Positions 29,278 through 40,674 are shown, counted from the stretch's first letter. The stretch is DNA of 64,000 nt from Nocardiopsis coralli (GCF_014892575.1 NZ_JADBGI010000011.1:62293-126292), one strand, 5' to 3'. Program-made: numbers and translations. Notes: a model not told the origin generated them from the sequence alone.

Positions 29278-29980
29278 GGGTTCACGGGGGATTCCCGGGG
29301 TTCGGCCGGGCCACCAGTACCTGACAACCTCCGCCGGACGGGTTACCGTCCAGGTATGGCACCCGTCCGGGTCCGTGGTTGCGCCGGAGAGACAGCTCGC
29401 GGGAACACCGTCGAGCAGTTCCGGCAAGCCGAGGCCAGGCGCAGGCGAAACGGCCCACGTAAGGCGACTTTTTGTCGACCGATCACGGTGCGCCTTAGAG
29501 GTAAGTCCTGCCCCGCGGAGGGTCCCGATGTCCCTCACGGCAGGGAGAAGGGCAGTAGTCGCGTACAAGAGCGGCGACCCCCTCAGCAGGCGGATGTGGG
29601 GACGAAGACCAGGTCGGCCGGGCGGGTGGCATACCGACCCGTGGGGGCCGCCGGAAACGGCGGCCTCCGCTGCCCCTCCTGGGCCCTCCCACACACCTCT
29701 TCGCCCGGCACACCCCGTACCGTCCGGGTGCCCGGCCTGCAGTCGAGACACCACACGTCCCTCTCCGAGCCGCGCAAGTCACCGGCAAACACCGACGTGA
29801 GGCGCGTGATGACCCCGCCCGGCGTGGGTATACGCACTCTCAACCGAGCCGTGATACGGCCGGACTCGACCGGGACAGCAACGGAAGGGGGCCAGCGCGC
29901 GACACCCTTTCCGTCCTGAGGCGGAAGGGTTGCAGAGCCAGCCTGGCCGTCAAGGACGGCCACGCGATGAAGGGGGTCCT
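29278..29980. other. 703-base gene-free leader region upstream of hpf
   Basis: No credible gene is seen on either strand. Several hairpin-forming stretches occur, including CGAC-TTTTT-GTCG near 29464-29476 and the run CCGCCGGAAACGGCGG at about 29647-29662. A GGGTAT (29826-29831) resembles the -10 element of stress-type SigB/SigH promoters recalled from Streptomyces, with a poorly matching -35. I looked for cobalamin, c-di-GMP, TPP and c-di-AMP riboswitch consensus motifs and did not find a convincing match. The length suggests a long 5' leader or an unannotated small RNA. Confidence 0.4.
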
Positions 29981-30649
29981 ATGGACATCATCGTCAAGGG
30001 TCGACGCACCGGCGTGAGCGACAAGTTCCGGCAGCACGTCGAGACCAAGCTCGACAAGCTCTCCAAGTGGGAGAAGAAGGGCATGAGCGTCGACGTGGAG
30101 GTGTCCACGGAGCGCAACCCCAAGCTCGCGGACGTGCGCGAGCGGGTTGAGCTGACCATCCACTCCGACGGGCCCGTGATCCGAAGCGAAGCGGCGGCCG
30201 CAGACCGCCACGGCGCTCTGGACCTCGCGGTCGACAAGGTCGAGGCGCGCCTGCGCAAGTCGGCCGACCGCCGCAAGGTGCACCGCGGCAACCACACTCC
30301 CGTCTCGGTGGCCGCAGCCACCGCCGATCTCCCCGGGGACCTGCCCGGGCCCCTCACGGAACAGAGCGCCTCGCCCCCGGCGCAGCGAGCGGGCGACGAC
30401 ATCGACGGCACGGCGGTCGACGGCCGCTTCTCCGACGAGTTCGTCGAGCTCGACACCCAGGGTGAGGCTCCCGTCGTCGTACGGGAGAAGTTCCACCGGG
30501 CCAAGCCGATGAGCATCGACCAGGCGTTGATGGAGATGGAACTCATCGGGCACGACTTCTACCTCTTCCACGACGAGGTGAAGGACGCCCCGAGCGTGGT
30601 CTACCGCCGTAAGGGCTTCAATTACGGGGTCCTCCGACTGGTCGACTAG
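29981..30649 (+). CDS. hpf: Ribosome hibernation promoting factor, long form
   Basis: A 222-residue protein. The N-terminal domain (about 1-100, DIIVKGRRTGVSDKFRQHVE) is the HPF/YfiA fold that binds the decoding centre. The C-terminal domain (about 165-220, KFHRAKPMSIDQALMEMELI-GHDFYLF and GFNYGVLRL) dimerises ribosomes into inactive 100S particles. An acidic, alanine-rich linker joins them. ATG at 29981 follows AAGGGGGT. It is probably monocistronic, with its own terminator downstream; a stress-induced promoter is likely. Confidence 0.95.
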   Translation: MDIIVKGRRTGVSDKFRQHVETKLDKLSKWEKKGMSVDVEVSTERNPKLADVRERVELTIHSDGPVIRSEAAAADRHGALDLAVDKVEARLRKSADRRKVHRGNHTPVSVAAATADLPGDLPGPLTEQSASPPAQRAGDDIDGTAVDGRFSDEFVELDTQGEAPVVVREKFHRAKPMSIDQALMEMELIGHDFYLFHDEVKDAPSVVYRRKGFNYGVLRLVD

Positions 30650-30682
30650 AAGTCGCCGCCCTCCCGAACACAGCCGACACGA

Positions 30683-30725
30683 GAGAGGGGCCGGCGCCGG
30701 GTTCTCCCCGGTGCCGGCCCCTCTC
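30683..30725 (+). terminator. Hairpin terminator after hpf
   Basis: GAGAGGGGCCGGCGCCGGG pairs with CCCCGGTGCCGGCCCCTCTC across a TTCT loop; the stem is about 19 bp with one G-T pair. There is no U-tract, as is common in actinomycetes. It separates hpf from the convergent small membrane-protein gene. Confidence 0.75.
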
Positions 30726-30738
30726 CGCGGCCCCGCCG

Positions 30739-31266
30739 TCAGTCGGCGGCCGTGCCCGCCTTGCGGGCCTTCTTCCGTTCCTTGCGGGCCATCGACCTGA
30801 TGCGGTGCAGGGGTGTCTGGTGCGGTTCCTCGGACTCGTCACGCGGCGAGTCCAGAACGACGTCCGTGAGGATGTCGCAGACGAACGCGATGATCAGCGC
30901 GAGCACCATGAGGGCCGCACCTGCCACCAGCGGGACGAGCGCCCAGCCCATGGCCACGGAGATCCCGCCCAGGGTGAAACCCACGCAGGCGAGCGCCACC
31001 ACGACCCAGGAACTGGCCCTGCCCCGGTGCCGGTTGGTCGGGGCCCAGGCGCCGCCCTGGCGCTGGAACCCGCGGATCCGGCCGAAACCCTCGTGGTCAC
31101 CGGGGTGATGGTGTTCCCAGCGCCGCGCGTGGTGTTCGTCGGCCACCGGGTCCTCGACCCTGCCCCAGTCGCCGCCGATGGCGGGATCGGTTCCCTGGTG
31201 CGGCACGGACGGGCGTTCGGTCGCCGCGCCTCCGGCCTCGTGCCGCCCTCTCGACTGTGCGTCCAT
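30739..31266 (-). CDS. Small two-helix membrane protein with charged tail
   Basis: A 175-residue protein. Start ATG at 31266 is preceded by GGGGGA; an upstream ATG at 31293 is possible. The N-terminal 80 residues are hydrophilic and histidine/arginine-rich (HHARRWEHHHPGDHEGF). Two adjacent hydrophobic helices (about 83-103 and 107-130) follow, and the C-terminus is very basic (SMARKERKKARKAGTAA). This resembles the DUF3040-like or small HGG-type membrane proteins of actinobacteria, but I cannot assign a family. It lies between hpf and secA on the opposite strand. Confidence 0.65.
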   Translation of the reverse strand: MDAQSRGRHEAGGAATERPSVPHQGTDPAIGGDWGRVEDPVADEHHARRWEHHHPGDHEGFGRIRGFQRQGGAWAPTNRHRGRASSWVVVALACVGFTLGGISVAMGWALVPLVAGAALMVLALIIAFVCDILTDVVLDSPRDESEEPHQTPLHRIRSMARKERKKARKAGTAAD

Positions 31267-31570
31267 GGGTCCCCCTCTTCCGACGGAACACATCGTGTCC
31301 CCCTTGTACCCACTGACGTGCAGGAATGCCCCGAAGCCCCGCAGAAGGGGAGGGGAACATCCGGCCCCGTTCCGCACGTTGTGCCCGAGTGACCGTCAAT
31401 GCCCGCCCGGCCCGGTACTCGAGCCCGGCGGAGCAACGGCAGGGGTCCTCTAGGATGGGTGACCCAGGCCCCAAACCCCCGGCTGTATGCCGCGGCCAGC
31501 GGTCAGCGGGGCCCAGGTACACGCTCCACGGACGTGGGGCCAACCGTGATGTGCGAGGAGCGCGAAGGAA
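31267..31570. other. Divergent promoter region between the small membrane protein and secA
   Basis: No gene is supported. TAGGAT at 31451-31456 matches the actinomycete -10 consensus and points toward secA, about 115 bases before its start codon; no clear -35 is visible at 17-18 bases upstream. The remaining sequence is GC-rich without clear repeats. Confidence 0.4.
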
Positions 31571-34414
31571 GTGCCAGGGATACTCAGTAAGCTCCTGCGC
31601 GCGGGTGAGGGAAAGATCCTGCGCCGGCTGAACAAGCTGAAGGACCAGGTCAACTCGCTCGAGGACGAGTACGTCGACCTCAGTGACGAAGAACTGCGCG
31701 ACCTCACGCAGGAGTACAAGGAACGCTACGAGGACGGCGAGACGCTGGACGATCTCCTCCCGGAGGCGTTCGCGACCGTCCGAGAGGCGGCCAAGCGCAC
31801 CCTGGGCCAGCGCCACTTCGACGTCCAGATCCAGGGTGGTGCCGCTCTGCACCTCGGCAACATCGCCGAGATGAAGACCGGTGAGGGCAAGACCCTGACC
31901 GGGACCCTCGCGGTCTACCTGAACGCGCTCGCCGGCGAGGGCGTGCACGTCATCACCACCAACGACTACCTTGCCCGGCGTGACGCCCAGAACATGGGGC
32001 GCATCTACCAGTTCCTCGGGCTCGAGGTCGGCGTCGTCGGCCCGAACATGACGCAGGAACAGCGCAAGGCCGCCTACCAGGCCGACATCACCTACGGGAC
32101 CAACAACGAGTTCGGTTTCGACTACCTGCGCGACAACATGGCCCTGTCGCTGGACAACTGCGTCCAGCGCGGCCACTTCTTCGCGCTGGTCGACGAGGTC
32201 GACTCCATCCTCATCGACGAGGCCCGTACCCCGCTGATCATCAGCGGCCCCTCGGAGCAGAACTCCCGCTGGTACGCCGAGTTCGCCAAGATCGCGCCCC
32301 GCCTCAAGCGGGACGAGGACTACGAGGTCGACGAGAAGAAGCGCACCGTCGGCATCACCGAGGACGGCGTCGCCAAGGTCGAGGACTGGCTGGGCATCGA
32401 CAACCTCTACGAGGCCGTCAACACCCCGCTCATCAGCTTCCTCAACAACTCCCTCAAGGCCAAGGAGCTCTACCGCAAGGACAAGGAGTACATCGTCAAG
32501 GACGGTGAGGTCCTCATCGTCGACGAGTTCACCGGACGTGTGCTTGCGGGACGGCGCTACAACGAGGGCATGCACCAGGCCATCGAGGCCAAGGAACGCG
32601 TCAAGATCAAGGACGAGAACCAGACCCTCGCCAAGGTCACGCTGCAGAACTACTTCCGCCTCTACGACAAGCTGGCCGGCATGACCGGTACGGCCGAGAC
32701 CGAGGCGGCGGAGTTCCACCAGACCTACGGCGTCGGCGTGGTTCCCATCCCCACCAACAAGCCGATGATCCGCGAGGACGTCAAGGACGTCGTCTACCAG
32801 AGCGAGGACGCCAAGTTCCAGGCCCTGGCCGAGGACATCGCCGACCGCCACGAGGCCGGCCAGCCGGTCCTGGTCGGTACGACCAGCGTCGAGAAGTCCG
32901 AGCTGCTCTCGCGCATGCTCAAGCGCGAGGGCGTCAAACACGAGGTCCTCAACGCGAAGAACCACGCGCGTGAGGCCTCGATCATCGCCCGCGCGGGCAA
33001 GCTCAGCGCGGTCACCGTCGCCACCAACATGGCCGGCCGCGGTACCGACATCATGCTCGGCGGCAACCCCGACTTCCTCGCCGACGAGGAACTCCAGGAG
33101 CGCGGGCTCAGCCCCCTGGAGACCCCGGAGGAGTACGAGGAGGCCTGGCCCGAGGCGCTGGAGAAGGCCACCAAGGCCTTCGAGGAGGAGCACGAGCAGG
33201 TCGTCGAGGCCGGCGGACTGTACGTGCTCGGCACCGAGCGCCACGAGTCCCGCCGTATCGACAACCAGCTCCGCGGCCGCTCCGGCCGTCAGGGCGACCC
33301 CGGTCTGTCGCGCTTCTACCTGTCCCTGCAGGACGACCTGCTGCGCCTGTTCAACAGCTCGCGCCTCGAGGTCTTCATGGAGCGGCTGAACATCCCCGAG
33401 GACCAGCCCATCGAGTCCGGCATGGTCAGCAAGGCGATCGCCTCCGCGCAGGGCCAGGTCGAGACCCAGAACTTCGAGACGCGCAAGAACGTCCTGAAGT
33501 ACGACGAGGTCCTCAACCGCCAGCGCAAGGTCATCTACGCCGAGCGCCGCAAGGTCCTGGAGGGCCAGGACCTGCGGGACCAGATGATGGAGATGCTCGA
33601 GGAAGTCCTGCGGGGTTACGTCTCCGAGGAGACCGCCGAGGGTGACCCGGCCGACTGGGACCTCGACAAGCTCTGGCGCGCGTTCAAGCAGGTCTACCCG
33701 ATCAGCTTCACCGTCGACCAGTTCATCGACGAGAACGGCGGGCTGGAGAACATCACCGGCCGCCTCATCGCCGACCAGGTCGTCGAGGACTCCCACACCG
33801 CCTACGAGGCCCGCGAGGCCGAGCTGGGCGAGGAGGCCATGCGCGAGGTCGAGCGCCGCGTGATCCTGCAGGTCATGGACCGCAAGTGGCGCGAGCACCT
33901 CTACGAGATGGACTACCTCCAGGAGGGCATCGGCCTGCGTGCGATGGCCCAGCGCAACCCGCTCATCGAGTTCCAGCGCGAAGGCTTCGACATGTTCCAG
34001 CAGATGCTGGAGGCCATCAAGGAGGAGTCCGTCGGCTTCGTCTTCAACGTCGAGGTCCAGGTCCGCAAGAAGGAGGAGCCGGCCCTGACCACGGCCGCCG
34101 CGGCCCAGACCGCCGGTGCCGTCGGTGGCGCCACCGGTGCGACCGCCGTGGCGACCGCGGTGGAGGACGACGAGGAGGCCGCGAAGGCCGATGCGCCCTC
34201 CACCGAGGCGGACGAGGCCGAGGACGTCTTCGTCCCGGGCTTCGGCGAGGACCGGCCCGACCGGCTCCAGTACTCCGCGCCGAGCGAGGACGGCTCCGTG
34301 GAGCGCCACAGCGAGTCGACCGACGAGTACGCGGGCACGGCACGCAACTCGCCCTGCCCGTGCGGCTCCGGCAAGAAGTTCAAGAAGTGCCACGGTGACC
34401 CCGCGGCCCGGTAG
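31571..34414 (+). CDS. secA: Preprotein translocase ATPase SecA
   Basis: A 947-residue motor ATPase that drives proteins through SecYEG. GTG start at 31571. Walker A MKTGEGKT lies at about 100-107, with the DEAD-type Walker [21 protein letters not shown]. Helicase-like motifs ([25 protein letters not shown]) follow. The C-terminal zinc-binding tail [17 protein letters not shown] ends the protein, preceded by an alanine/valine-rich acidic linker. Length and motifs correspond to housekeeping SecA1. Confidence 0.98.
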   Translation: MPGILSKLLRAGEGKILRRLNKLKDQVNSLEDEYVDLSDEELRDLTQEYKERYEDGETLDDLLPEAFATVREAAKRTLGQRHFDVQIQGGAALHLGNIAEMKTGEGKTLTGTLAVYLNALAGEGVHVITTNDYLARRDAQNMGRIYQFLGLEVGVVGPNMTQEQRKAAYQADITYGTNNEFGFDYLRDNMALSLDNCVQRGHFFALVDEVDSILIDEARTPLIISGPSEQNSRWYAEFAKIAPRLKRDEDYEVDEKKRTVGITEDGVAKVEDWLGIDNLYEAVNTPLISFLNNSLKAKELYRKDKEYIVKDGEVLIVDEFTGRVLAGRRYNEGMHQAIEAKERVKIKDENQTLAKVTLQNYFRLYDKLAGMTGTAETEAAEFHQTYGVGVVPIPTNKPMIREDVKDVVYQSEDAKFQALAEDIADRHEAGQPVLVGTTSVEKSELLSRMLKREGVKHEVLNAKNHAREASIIARAGKLSAVTVATNMAGRGTDIMLGGNPDFLADEELQERGLSPLETPEEYEEAWPEALEKATKAFEEEHEQVVEAGGLYVLGTERHESRRIDNQLRGRSGRQGDPGLSRFYLSLQDDLLRLFNSSRLEVFMERLNIPEDQPIESGMVSKAIASAQGQVETQNFETRKNVLKYDEVLNRQRKVIYAERRKVLEGQDLRDQMMEMLEEVLRGYVSEETAEGDPADWDLDKLWRAFKQVYPISFTVDQFIDENGGLENITGRLIADQVVEDSHTAYEAREAELGEEAMREVERRVILQVMDRKWREHLYEMDYLQEGIGLRAMAQRNPLIEFQREGFDMFQQMLEAIKEESVGFVFNVEVQVRKKEEPALTTAAAAQTAGAVGGATGATAVATAVEDDEEAAKADAPSTEADEAEDVFVPGFGEDRPDRLQYSAPSEDGSVERHSESTDEYAGTARNSPCPCGSGKKFKKCHGDPAAR

Positions 34415-34440
34415 GTCGCCCGGTCACTGACACTGCGCGA

Positions 34441-34478
34441 CGTGGGCGCGGTCCCTTCTCCAGGGGGCCGCGCCCACG
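34441..34478. terminator. Bidirectional hairpin terminator between secA and the EIIC gene
   Basis: CGTGGGCGCGG (34441-34451) and CCGCGCCCACG (34468-34478) form a perfect 11-bp stem, extended by an inner GG-CCC/GGG-CC pairing. It lies between two convergent genes and can serve both. Confidence 0.8.
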
Positions 34479-34495
34479 CGTGTGCGCGGGGCTGG

Positions 34496-35872
34496 TCAGT
34501 CCTTGGCCGCGCTCTCCTCGGCTTCGTCCTCGCGGCCCGGTGTGGGCAGGTTGAACTTGCGGATGAGCAGGGAGAACACCCCGAAGTAGAGGAAGAAGTA
34601 GACCACGCCCATCAACAGGATCCACCCCAACCCCGTCGTGTTGTCCTTGGTCGCGTTGAGCAGCATGTCGATGAGCCCCGCGGAGAACCCGAAGCCCAGG
34701 TGGGCGTCGAGCGCGTTGAGGATCGCCAGGGACAGCCCGGTCAGCACGATGTGCACGGCGTACAGCAGCGGCGCCACGAAGATGAACGCGAACTCCACCG
34801 GCTCGGTGATGCCCGTGGCGAAGGCGGTCAGGGCGGCCGGGATCATGATCGACCCGATCCGTGCGCGCTGGGCGGGGTGGGCGGCCCACCACATCGCCAG
34901 GGCGGCACCGGGCAGCCCGAACATGAGCACGGGGAAGAACCCGGACAGGAACCCGCCGGCCTCGGGGTCCCCGGCCAGGTACCGGGTGATCTCCCCGCGC
35001 ACGACGCCGTCCTCGCCGTCGTAGGTGCCCGCGACGAACCAGACGTAGGAGTTGACCACGTGGTGCAGCCCCATGGGCAGCAGGATGCGGTTGACGACCC
35101 CGTAGAGGCCCGCACCGAGCGCCCCGGCGCCCACGATCGCCTCGCCCAGGTTCTGGATCCACATCCCGACCACGGCCCACACCAGGCCCAGGACCACACC
35201 GATGACCAGCCCTGCCGCGGCCGACACGATCGGTACGAACCGGCGCCCGCCGAAGAAACCGAGCCAGGTGGGGAGCTTGATGCGGTGATAGCGCTGCCAC
35301 AGCACCGCTGCGACCAGGCCGATGACGATGCCGCCGAGCACGTCCGTCGGGTTCTTGACGGCGTGGTCCACGACCGGTTCGACCGCGCTCACCGCTGACG
35401 GGTCGGTGAGGGGTTCCCGTGTCTGTGGATCGGTCTCCAACGGATACGTGGCCACCTGGGAGCCCAGGTCGCCCTCGGGCCCCTCGAAGGTGAACATCGT
35501 CCAGGCCGAGACCCGGTCGAAGACGAGGTAACCCACCACCGCGGCCAACGCCGTGGACCCGTCGGCGCGTTTGGCCCACCCGATGGCCACACCCACCGCG
35601 AAGAGCAGGGGCAGGGCCTCGAAGACGGCGTCGCCCGCGGTGCCCACGGCCCCGGCGACCGGTTCCATCCATCCCATGCCGCGGAGACCGGCCAGGCCTT
35701 CCGCGCCGAGGAGGTCGTCCTGGCCCAGGCGCAGGAGGATGGCGGCCGCGGGAAGCACCGCGATGGGAAGCATGAGACTGCGGCCGAGCCGTTGGAGCAG
35801 GGCCAGAACCGTGGACGAGCGTTTGGCCCGAGCGGGTTCGGCGGAGGGCTCTTGGGCGGAGGGCTGGTTCAC
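34496..35872 (-). CDS. nagE2: PTS N-acetylglucosamine transporter subunit IIC
   Basis: A 458-residue membrane permease of the glucose/GlcNAc PTS family with GTG start at 35872 behind GGGAGG. About ten hydrophobic helices are visible, and the EIIC substrate-site motif GITEPVEFAF is present. There is no fused EIIB or EIIA domain; these are encoded at 37985 and 38314. The neighbouring DasR-like regulator, SIS protein and NagZ-type hydrolase indicate GlcNAc as substrate, as for NagE2 of Streptomyces. The gene follows the regulator with a 46-base gap and is probably co-transcribed with it. Confidence 0.9.
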   Translation of the reverse strand: MNQPSAQEPSAEPARAKRSSTVLALLQRLGRSLMLPIAVLPAAAILLRLGQDDLLGAEGLAGLRGMGWMEPVAGAVGTAGDAVFEALPLLFAVGVAIGWAKRADGSTALAAVVGYLVFDRVSAWTMFTFEGPEGDLGSQVATYPLETDPQTREPLTDPSAVSAVEPVVDHAVKNPTDVLGGIVIGLVAAVLWQRYHRIKLPTWLGFFGGRRFVPIVSAAAGLVIGVVLGLVWAVVGMWIQNLGEAIVGAGALGAGLYGVVNRILLPMGLHHVVNSYVWFVAGTYDGEDGVVRGEITRYLAGDPEAGGFLSGFFPVLMFGLPGAALAMWWAAHPAQRARIGSIMIPAALTAFATGITEPVEFAFIFVAPLLYAVHIVLTGLSLAILNALDAHLGFGFSAGLIDMLLNATKDNTTGLGWILLMGVVYFFLYFGVFSLLIRKFNLPTPGREDEAEESAAKD

Positions 35873-35918
35873 GAGGGGTACCTCCCGTCGTCCCGCGCCC
35901 CCGGGCGAGGCGCGGCGG

Positions 35919-36656
35919 TCAGTCTCCGTGCCGGCGCGGATCCAGTCGGGAGTGCAGTTGGTAACGGTCGGCACGGTAGGTGGACAGTGCGAGCTCCACG
36001 CACTGCCCCTTGGTGAAGCTGCGCCGCTGCATCACCAGTACCGGGTTCCCGGCGGGCAGGCCCAGGAGGCGGGAGTCGGCCGAGTCGCAGATCCCGGCCT
36101 CGATGGTCTGTTCCCCCGCATCCAACAGGATGTCGAACTCGTTTTCCAGGACCTCGTAGAGCGACCGTTCGGCCAGGTCGAAGCTCTCCAGCCCCGGGAC
36201 GAGCTCCGCCGGGATGTTGGAGCGCTCCACCGCCATGGGTTCGTCGTCTGCGGTGCGCATGCGTTCGATGTGGTGCACGAGGGTGCCGGGGGCGATGTCG
36301 AGCATGCGCGCGGTGTGCCCGCTGGCGGGGATGACCTGCCGGATCAGCTCGCGTGCGCCGGGTTCGTAGCCGCGGGCGCGCATGTCCTCGCTGTAGGAGG
36401 CCAGCTCCAGCGACATGGCGATCTTGGGGCGGGCGATGAAGGTGCCCTTGCCCGGGACCCGGTACAGCCGCCCCTCCGAGACCAGCAGGTCGGTGGTCTG
36501 CCGCACGGTCATGCGCGAGAGGCCGTGGGTGGCGCTGAGCTCGCGCTCGGAGGGCACCAGGTCGTCCACCCCCAGGCCGTCGGCGGCGATGCCGTCCAGG
36601 ATCAGGTCGCGGAGCTGGACGTACTTGGGCTGGGGGTTGGTGGGGTCGATCGGCAT
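35919..36656 (-). CDS. dasR: GntR/HutC family regulator, DasR-like
   Basis: A 245-residue regulator. The N-terminal GntR winged helix (about 8-75) has LVPSERELSATHGLSRMTVRQ and GRLYRVPGKGTF. The C-terminal UTRA domain (about 85-235) has ERMRTADDEPMAVERSNIP. In Streptomyces DasR represses GlcNAc and chitin genes and is released by glucosamine-6-phosphate. The gene is divergent from the SIS-domain gene over a dyad-containing promoter, and immediately precedes the EIIC gene, matching the DasR/NagR context. Confidence 0.88.
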   Translation of the reverse strand: MPIDPTNPQPKYVQLRDLILDGIAADGLGVDDLVPSERELSATHGLSRMTVRQTTDLLVSEGRLYRVPGKGTFIARPKIAMSLELASYSEDMRARGYEPGARELIRQVIPASGHTARMLDIAPGTLVHHIERMRTADDEPMAVERSNIPAELVPGLESFDLAERSLYEVLENEFDILLDAGEQTIEAGICDSADSRLLGLPAGNPVLVMQRRSFTKGQCVELALSTYRADRYQLHSRLDPRRHGD

Positions 36657-36711
36657 CGGTGCGGTCGGCCTTCCGGACGTGGGTGCGGCCCTGGGAGAGG
36701 GCGGTCCCGAC

Positions 36712-36733
36712 TGGTATGGTCCGGACTAGACCA
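36712..36733. promoter_or_regulatory. Dyad operator between dasR and the SIS-domain gene
   Basis: The 22-bp sequence TGGT-ATG-GTCCGGAC-TAG-ACCA is a palindrome apart from the two internal triplets. An overlapping dyad ATGGTC-N7-GACCAT lies at 36716-36734. The TGGT...ACCA outer arms match the half-sites of the Streptomyces dre consensus (recalled as TGGTCTAGACCA), but the spacing is longer. It is placed 55-85 bases before each divergent start codon, ideal for control of both transcripts. Confidence 0.6.
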
Positions 36734-36793
36734 TAGCTCCTCAGGCCTGTCAATCCGTCCGCCCTCAGGCGGTTCGCACGGGAAGGGTTGCCC

Positions 36794-37837
36794 ATGACCA
36801 GCACCTCGAGCGTCATGCGTTCGGAGATCTCACAGCAGCCCGACGCCCTGCGGCGCACCTTCGCCGAGCTCCTGCCACTGCGCCCGGAGCTCGAGGCCCT
36901 CGCCCGCGAGACCAAGCAGGTGCTCTTCATCGCGCGCGGTTCCTCCGACAACGCGGCGGTCTACGGCGGATACCTGATGCAGGCCCACACCGGGCGCCTG
37001 GCCACCCTCGGTTCGCCCTCCATCGCCACCACCTACGGCGCGCGCCTGGACCTGTCCGGTGTGCTCGCGGTGGCCATCTCCCAGTCCGGGCGGACCGAGG
37101 AGATCGTCGAGACCATGCGCTGGGCCGCCGACTGCGGGGCCCGCACCGTCGGCATCACCAACGGGGCCGGTTCACCCCTGGCCACCGAGTCCGACGCGGC
37201 CCTGGTCACGCAGGCCGGCGACGAGGTCGCGGTACCCGCCACGAAGACCTACACCACCCAGTTGGCCGCGCTCGCGGTGCTCGCCCTCGGCCTGGGCGCG
37301 GACCTGGACCCCGCCGACCTCGACCGGGTCCCCGACGCGATCGAGGAGAGCCTGGCAGCTCCGACCGACGGCCTGGACGAGATCGTCGAGCGCATGGTCG
37401 CCGTGCAGGGCGCCGTGGTGTCCGGCCGAGGGATGGCCTTCTCCACGGCCCTGGAAGCCTCCCTCAAGCTCAAGGAGGCCTGCTACCTGCACGCCATGGG
37501 GCTCTCCTACGCCGACCTGCTGCACGGGCCCATGGCGGTCGTCGACCCCCGCACGCCCGCACTGCTGATGGCCGCGCCCTCCGGCCCCACACTCGGAGGC
37601 ACCGTCGCGCTGGCCGAGCGTGTCCGCCAGGCCGGGGCCCCGGTCTTCGGGTTCGGCGGCGGCGCCGAGCTGGCCCGGGCGAGCGACGTGAACGTGCCCG
37701 TGCCCGACCTGCCCGAGTGGGTGTCCCCGCTCCAGCTCATCGTCCCCGCCCAGCTGCTGACCGAGCGCCTGGCCCGCCGCCTGGGCCTGGACCCCGATGT
37801 CCCCCGCGGCCTGAACAAGGTCACCCAGACCTCCTGA
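36794..37837 (+). CDS. SIS-domain sugar-phosphate isomerase/deaminase (NagB-II type)
   Basis: A 347-residue protein with two SIS domains, like the isomerase half of glucosamine-6-phosphate synthase (GlmS) without the glutaminase half. FIARGSSDNAAVYGGYLM, ISQSGRTEEIVE and TKTYTTQ mark the first SIS sugar-phosphate site, and ALKLKEACYLHAMG-LSYADLLHGP the second. Such stand-alone proteins in GlcNAc clusters deaminate glucosamine-6-phosphate to fructose-6-phosphate. ATG at 36794 follows GGAAGGG. Confidence 0.85.
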   Translation: MTSTSSVMRSEISQQPDALRRTFAELLPLRPELEALARETKQVLFIARGSSDNAAVYGGYLMQAHTGRLATLGSPSIATTYGARLDLSGVLAVAISQSGRTEEIVETMRWAADCGARTVGITNGAGSPLATESDAALVTQAGDEVAVPATKTYTTQLAALAVLALGLGADLDPADLDRVPDAIEESLAAPTDGLDEIVERMVAVQGAVVSGRGMAFSTALEASLKLKEACYLHAMGLSYADLLHGPMAVVDPRTPALLMAAPSGPTLGGTVALAERVRQAGAPVFGFGGGAELARASDVNVPVPDLPEWVSPLQLIVPAQLLTERLARRLGLDPDVPRGLNKVTQTS

Positions 37838-37923
37838 CCCGGAGGTTCACGCGGTCGAGTCGATGAGGCGCCGATCGGCCTGTCGCCCTTCGGGTGACCC
37901 TGGTGTGTGGGGCCGCTCACCCC

Positions 37924-37950
37924 TAAGCTCTGGTCAGGCCCCTAGGACCG
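37924..37950 (+). promoter_or_regulatory. Possible promoter and dre-like site of the EIIB gene
   Basis: TAAGCT (37924-37929) could be a -10 element. Immediately after it, GGTC (37932-37935) and GACC (37946-37949) form inverted half-sites ten bases apart, reminiscent of the arms at the dasR operator. The match is weak and is offered as a candidate only. Confidence 0.3.
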
Positions 37951-37984
37951 GGAGGGTCCCGGGACGGGCGAGCACGGAGGACAC

Positions 37985-38221
37985 ATGGCGGACAAGGCGG
38001 CGGCGATCGTGGCCGGCCTCGGCGGAGCGGGCAACATCGAGGACGTCGAGGCCTGCATCACCCGCCTGCGCACCGAGGTCGGCGACCCCGCGCTGGTCAA
38101 GGAGGACGACCTCAAGGCGGCCGGCGCGCACGGTGTGCTGACCTCCGGGTCGGTCGTGCAGGTGGTCGTCGGACCCGAGGCCGACACCCTCGCCGACGAC
38201 ATCCAGGACCTCCTGGAGTGA
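37985..38221 (+). CDS. nagF: PTS GlcNAc/glucose EIIB component
   Basis: A 78-residue stand-alone EIIB domain. The phosphorylated cysteine lies in IEDVEACITRLRTEV (Cys24), matching the EIIB-Glc family signature. It passes phosphate from EIIA to the sugar carried by the EIIC encoded at 34496-35872. ATG at 37985 follows GGAGGAC. Separate EIIB and EIIC genes are typical of the actinomycete NagE2/NagF system. Confidence 0.92.
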   Translation: MADKAAAIVAGLGGAGNIEDVEACITRLRTEVGDPALVKEDDLKAAGAHGVLTSGSVVQVVVGPEADTLADDIQDLLE

Positions 38222-38313
38222 CCGTGCGGACGGTCCTTTTGTGAAACAGGCCTTTGGTCACTTCCGGTCCGCCGAATCAGGATGAAGCGCCGTTTCACGG
38301 GAAGACCGTCCCC

Positions 38314-38802
38314 ATGTCAGAAGCCACCGACGCCCTACGCGTGCTCTCTCCCGTGCCCGGCACCGCGCTGCCCCTCGACTCCGTCCCCGATCCCGCCTTC
38401 TCGGCGGGCATGGTCGGGCCGGGTGTGGCGATCCACCCCGAACCCGGGCAGGAGGGCGGACAGGACCGGCAGCAGGACGCGGTCTCCCCCCTCACCGGCA
38501 CGCTGATCAAGCTCCACCCCCACGCGTTCGTGGTCCTGGCCCCCGACCGCACCCGAGGCGTCCTCGTCCACCTGGGCATCGACACCGTCAAGTTGGCGGG
38601 GGACGGCTTCACCCTCCTCGCCGAGCAGGGGCAGCGGGTCGAGGCCGGAACCCCGATCGTGCGGTGGTGCCCCGGGAGCGTGGCCGCGGCCGGCAAGCCC
38701 TCCGTCGTCCCCGTGGTCGCGCTCGACGCCTCGGCCGAGGCCCTCACCGAGGTCGCGCACGGTGCCGTCGAGCACGGCGACCCCCTCTTCGTGTGGGGGT
38801 GA
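38314..38802 (+). CDS. crr: PTS glucose/GlcNAc-type EIIA component
   Basis: A 162-residue EIIA-Glc family protein. It has SPVPGTALPLDSVPDPAFSA at the start, HPHAFVVLAP, and the phosphorylated histidine in GVLVHLGIDTVKL. A glutamine/aspartate-rich insertion (EPGQEGGQDRQQDA) enlarges one surface loop. It accepts phosphate from HPr and donates it to the EIIB encoded 92 bases upstream. With the EIIC and EIIB genes it completes a GlcNAc Enzyme II within 4.3 kb. Confidence 0.92.
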   Translation: MSEATDALRVLSPVPGTALPLDSVPDPAFSAGMVGPGVAIHPEPGQEGGQDRQQDAVSPLTGTLIKLHPHAFVVLAPDRTRGVLVHLGIDTVKLAGDGFTLLAEQGQRVEAGTPIVRWCPGSVAAAGKPSVVPVVALDASAEALTEVAHGAVEHGDPLFVWG

Positions 38803-38897
38803 GGGGCAACACGTACTGAACGAGACCCCAGTCACAAGGGGTACCGGGTATTCTCCGGCGTCGAATCCCAGTTCGTTGCCGGAGATGATCCCTGCCC

Positions 38898-40565
<1,668 letters not shown>

Positions 40566-40674
40566 CCCTGGTTGAAGCGGGCGGGGAACGGGAAGAACCG
40601 TTGCCCGCCCGAACCCTCGGGCAGCCGAGCGATCGGGCGGTGGACCGACACCGCACGACGCGAGGAGGGATCGG

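Noticed and set aside
29341-29500. Riboswitch upstream of hpf
   Set aside because: Local GGAAC and GCCGAGG phrases prompted comparison with cobalamin, c-di-AMP and c-di-GMP consensus sequences, but the core motifs do not align.
29356-29919. 187-codon plus-strand frame before hpf
   Set aside because: Arg/Pro/Gly/Ser-rich composition without domains and no ribosome site; probably noncoding leader.
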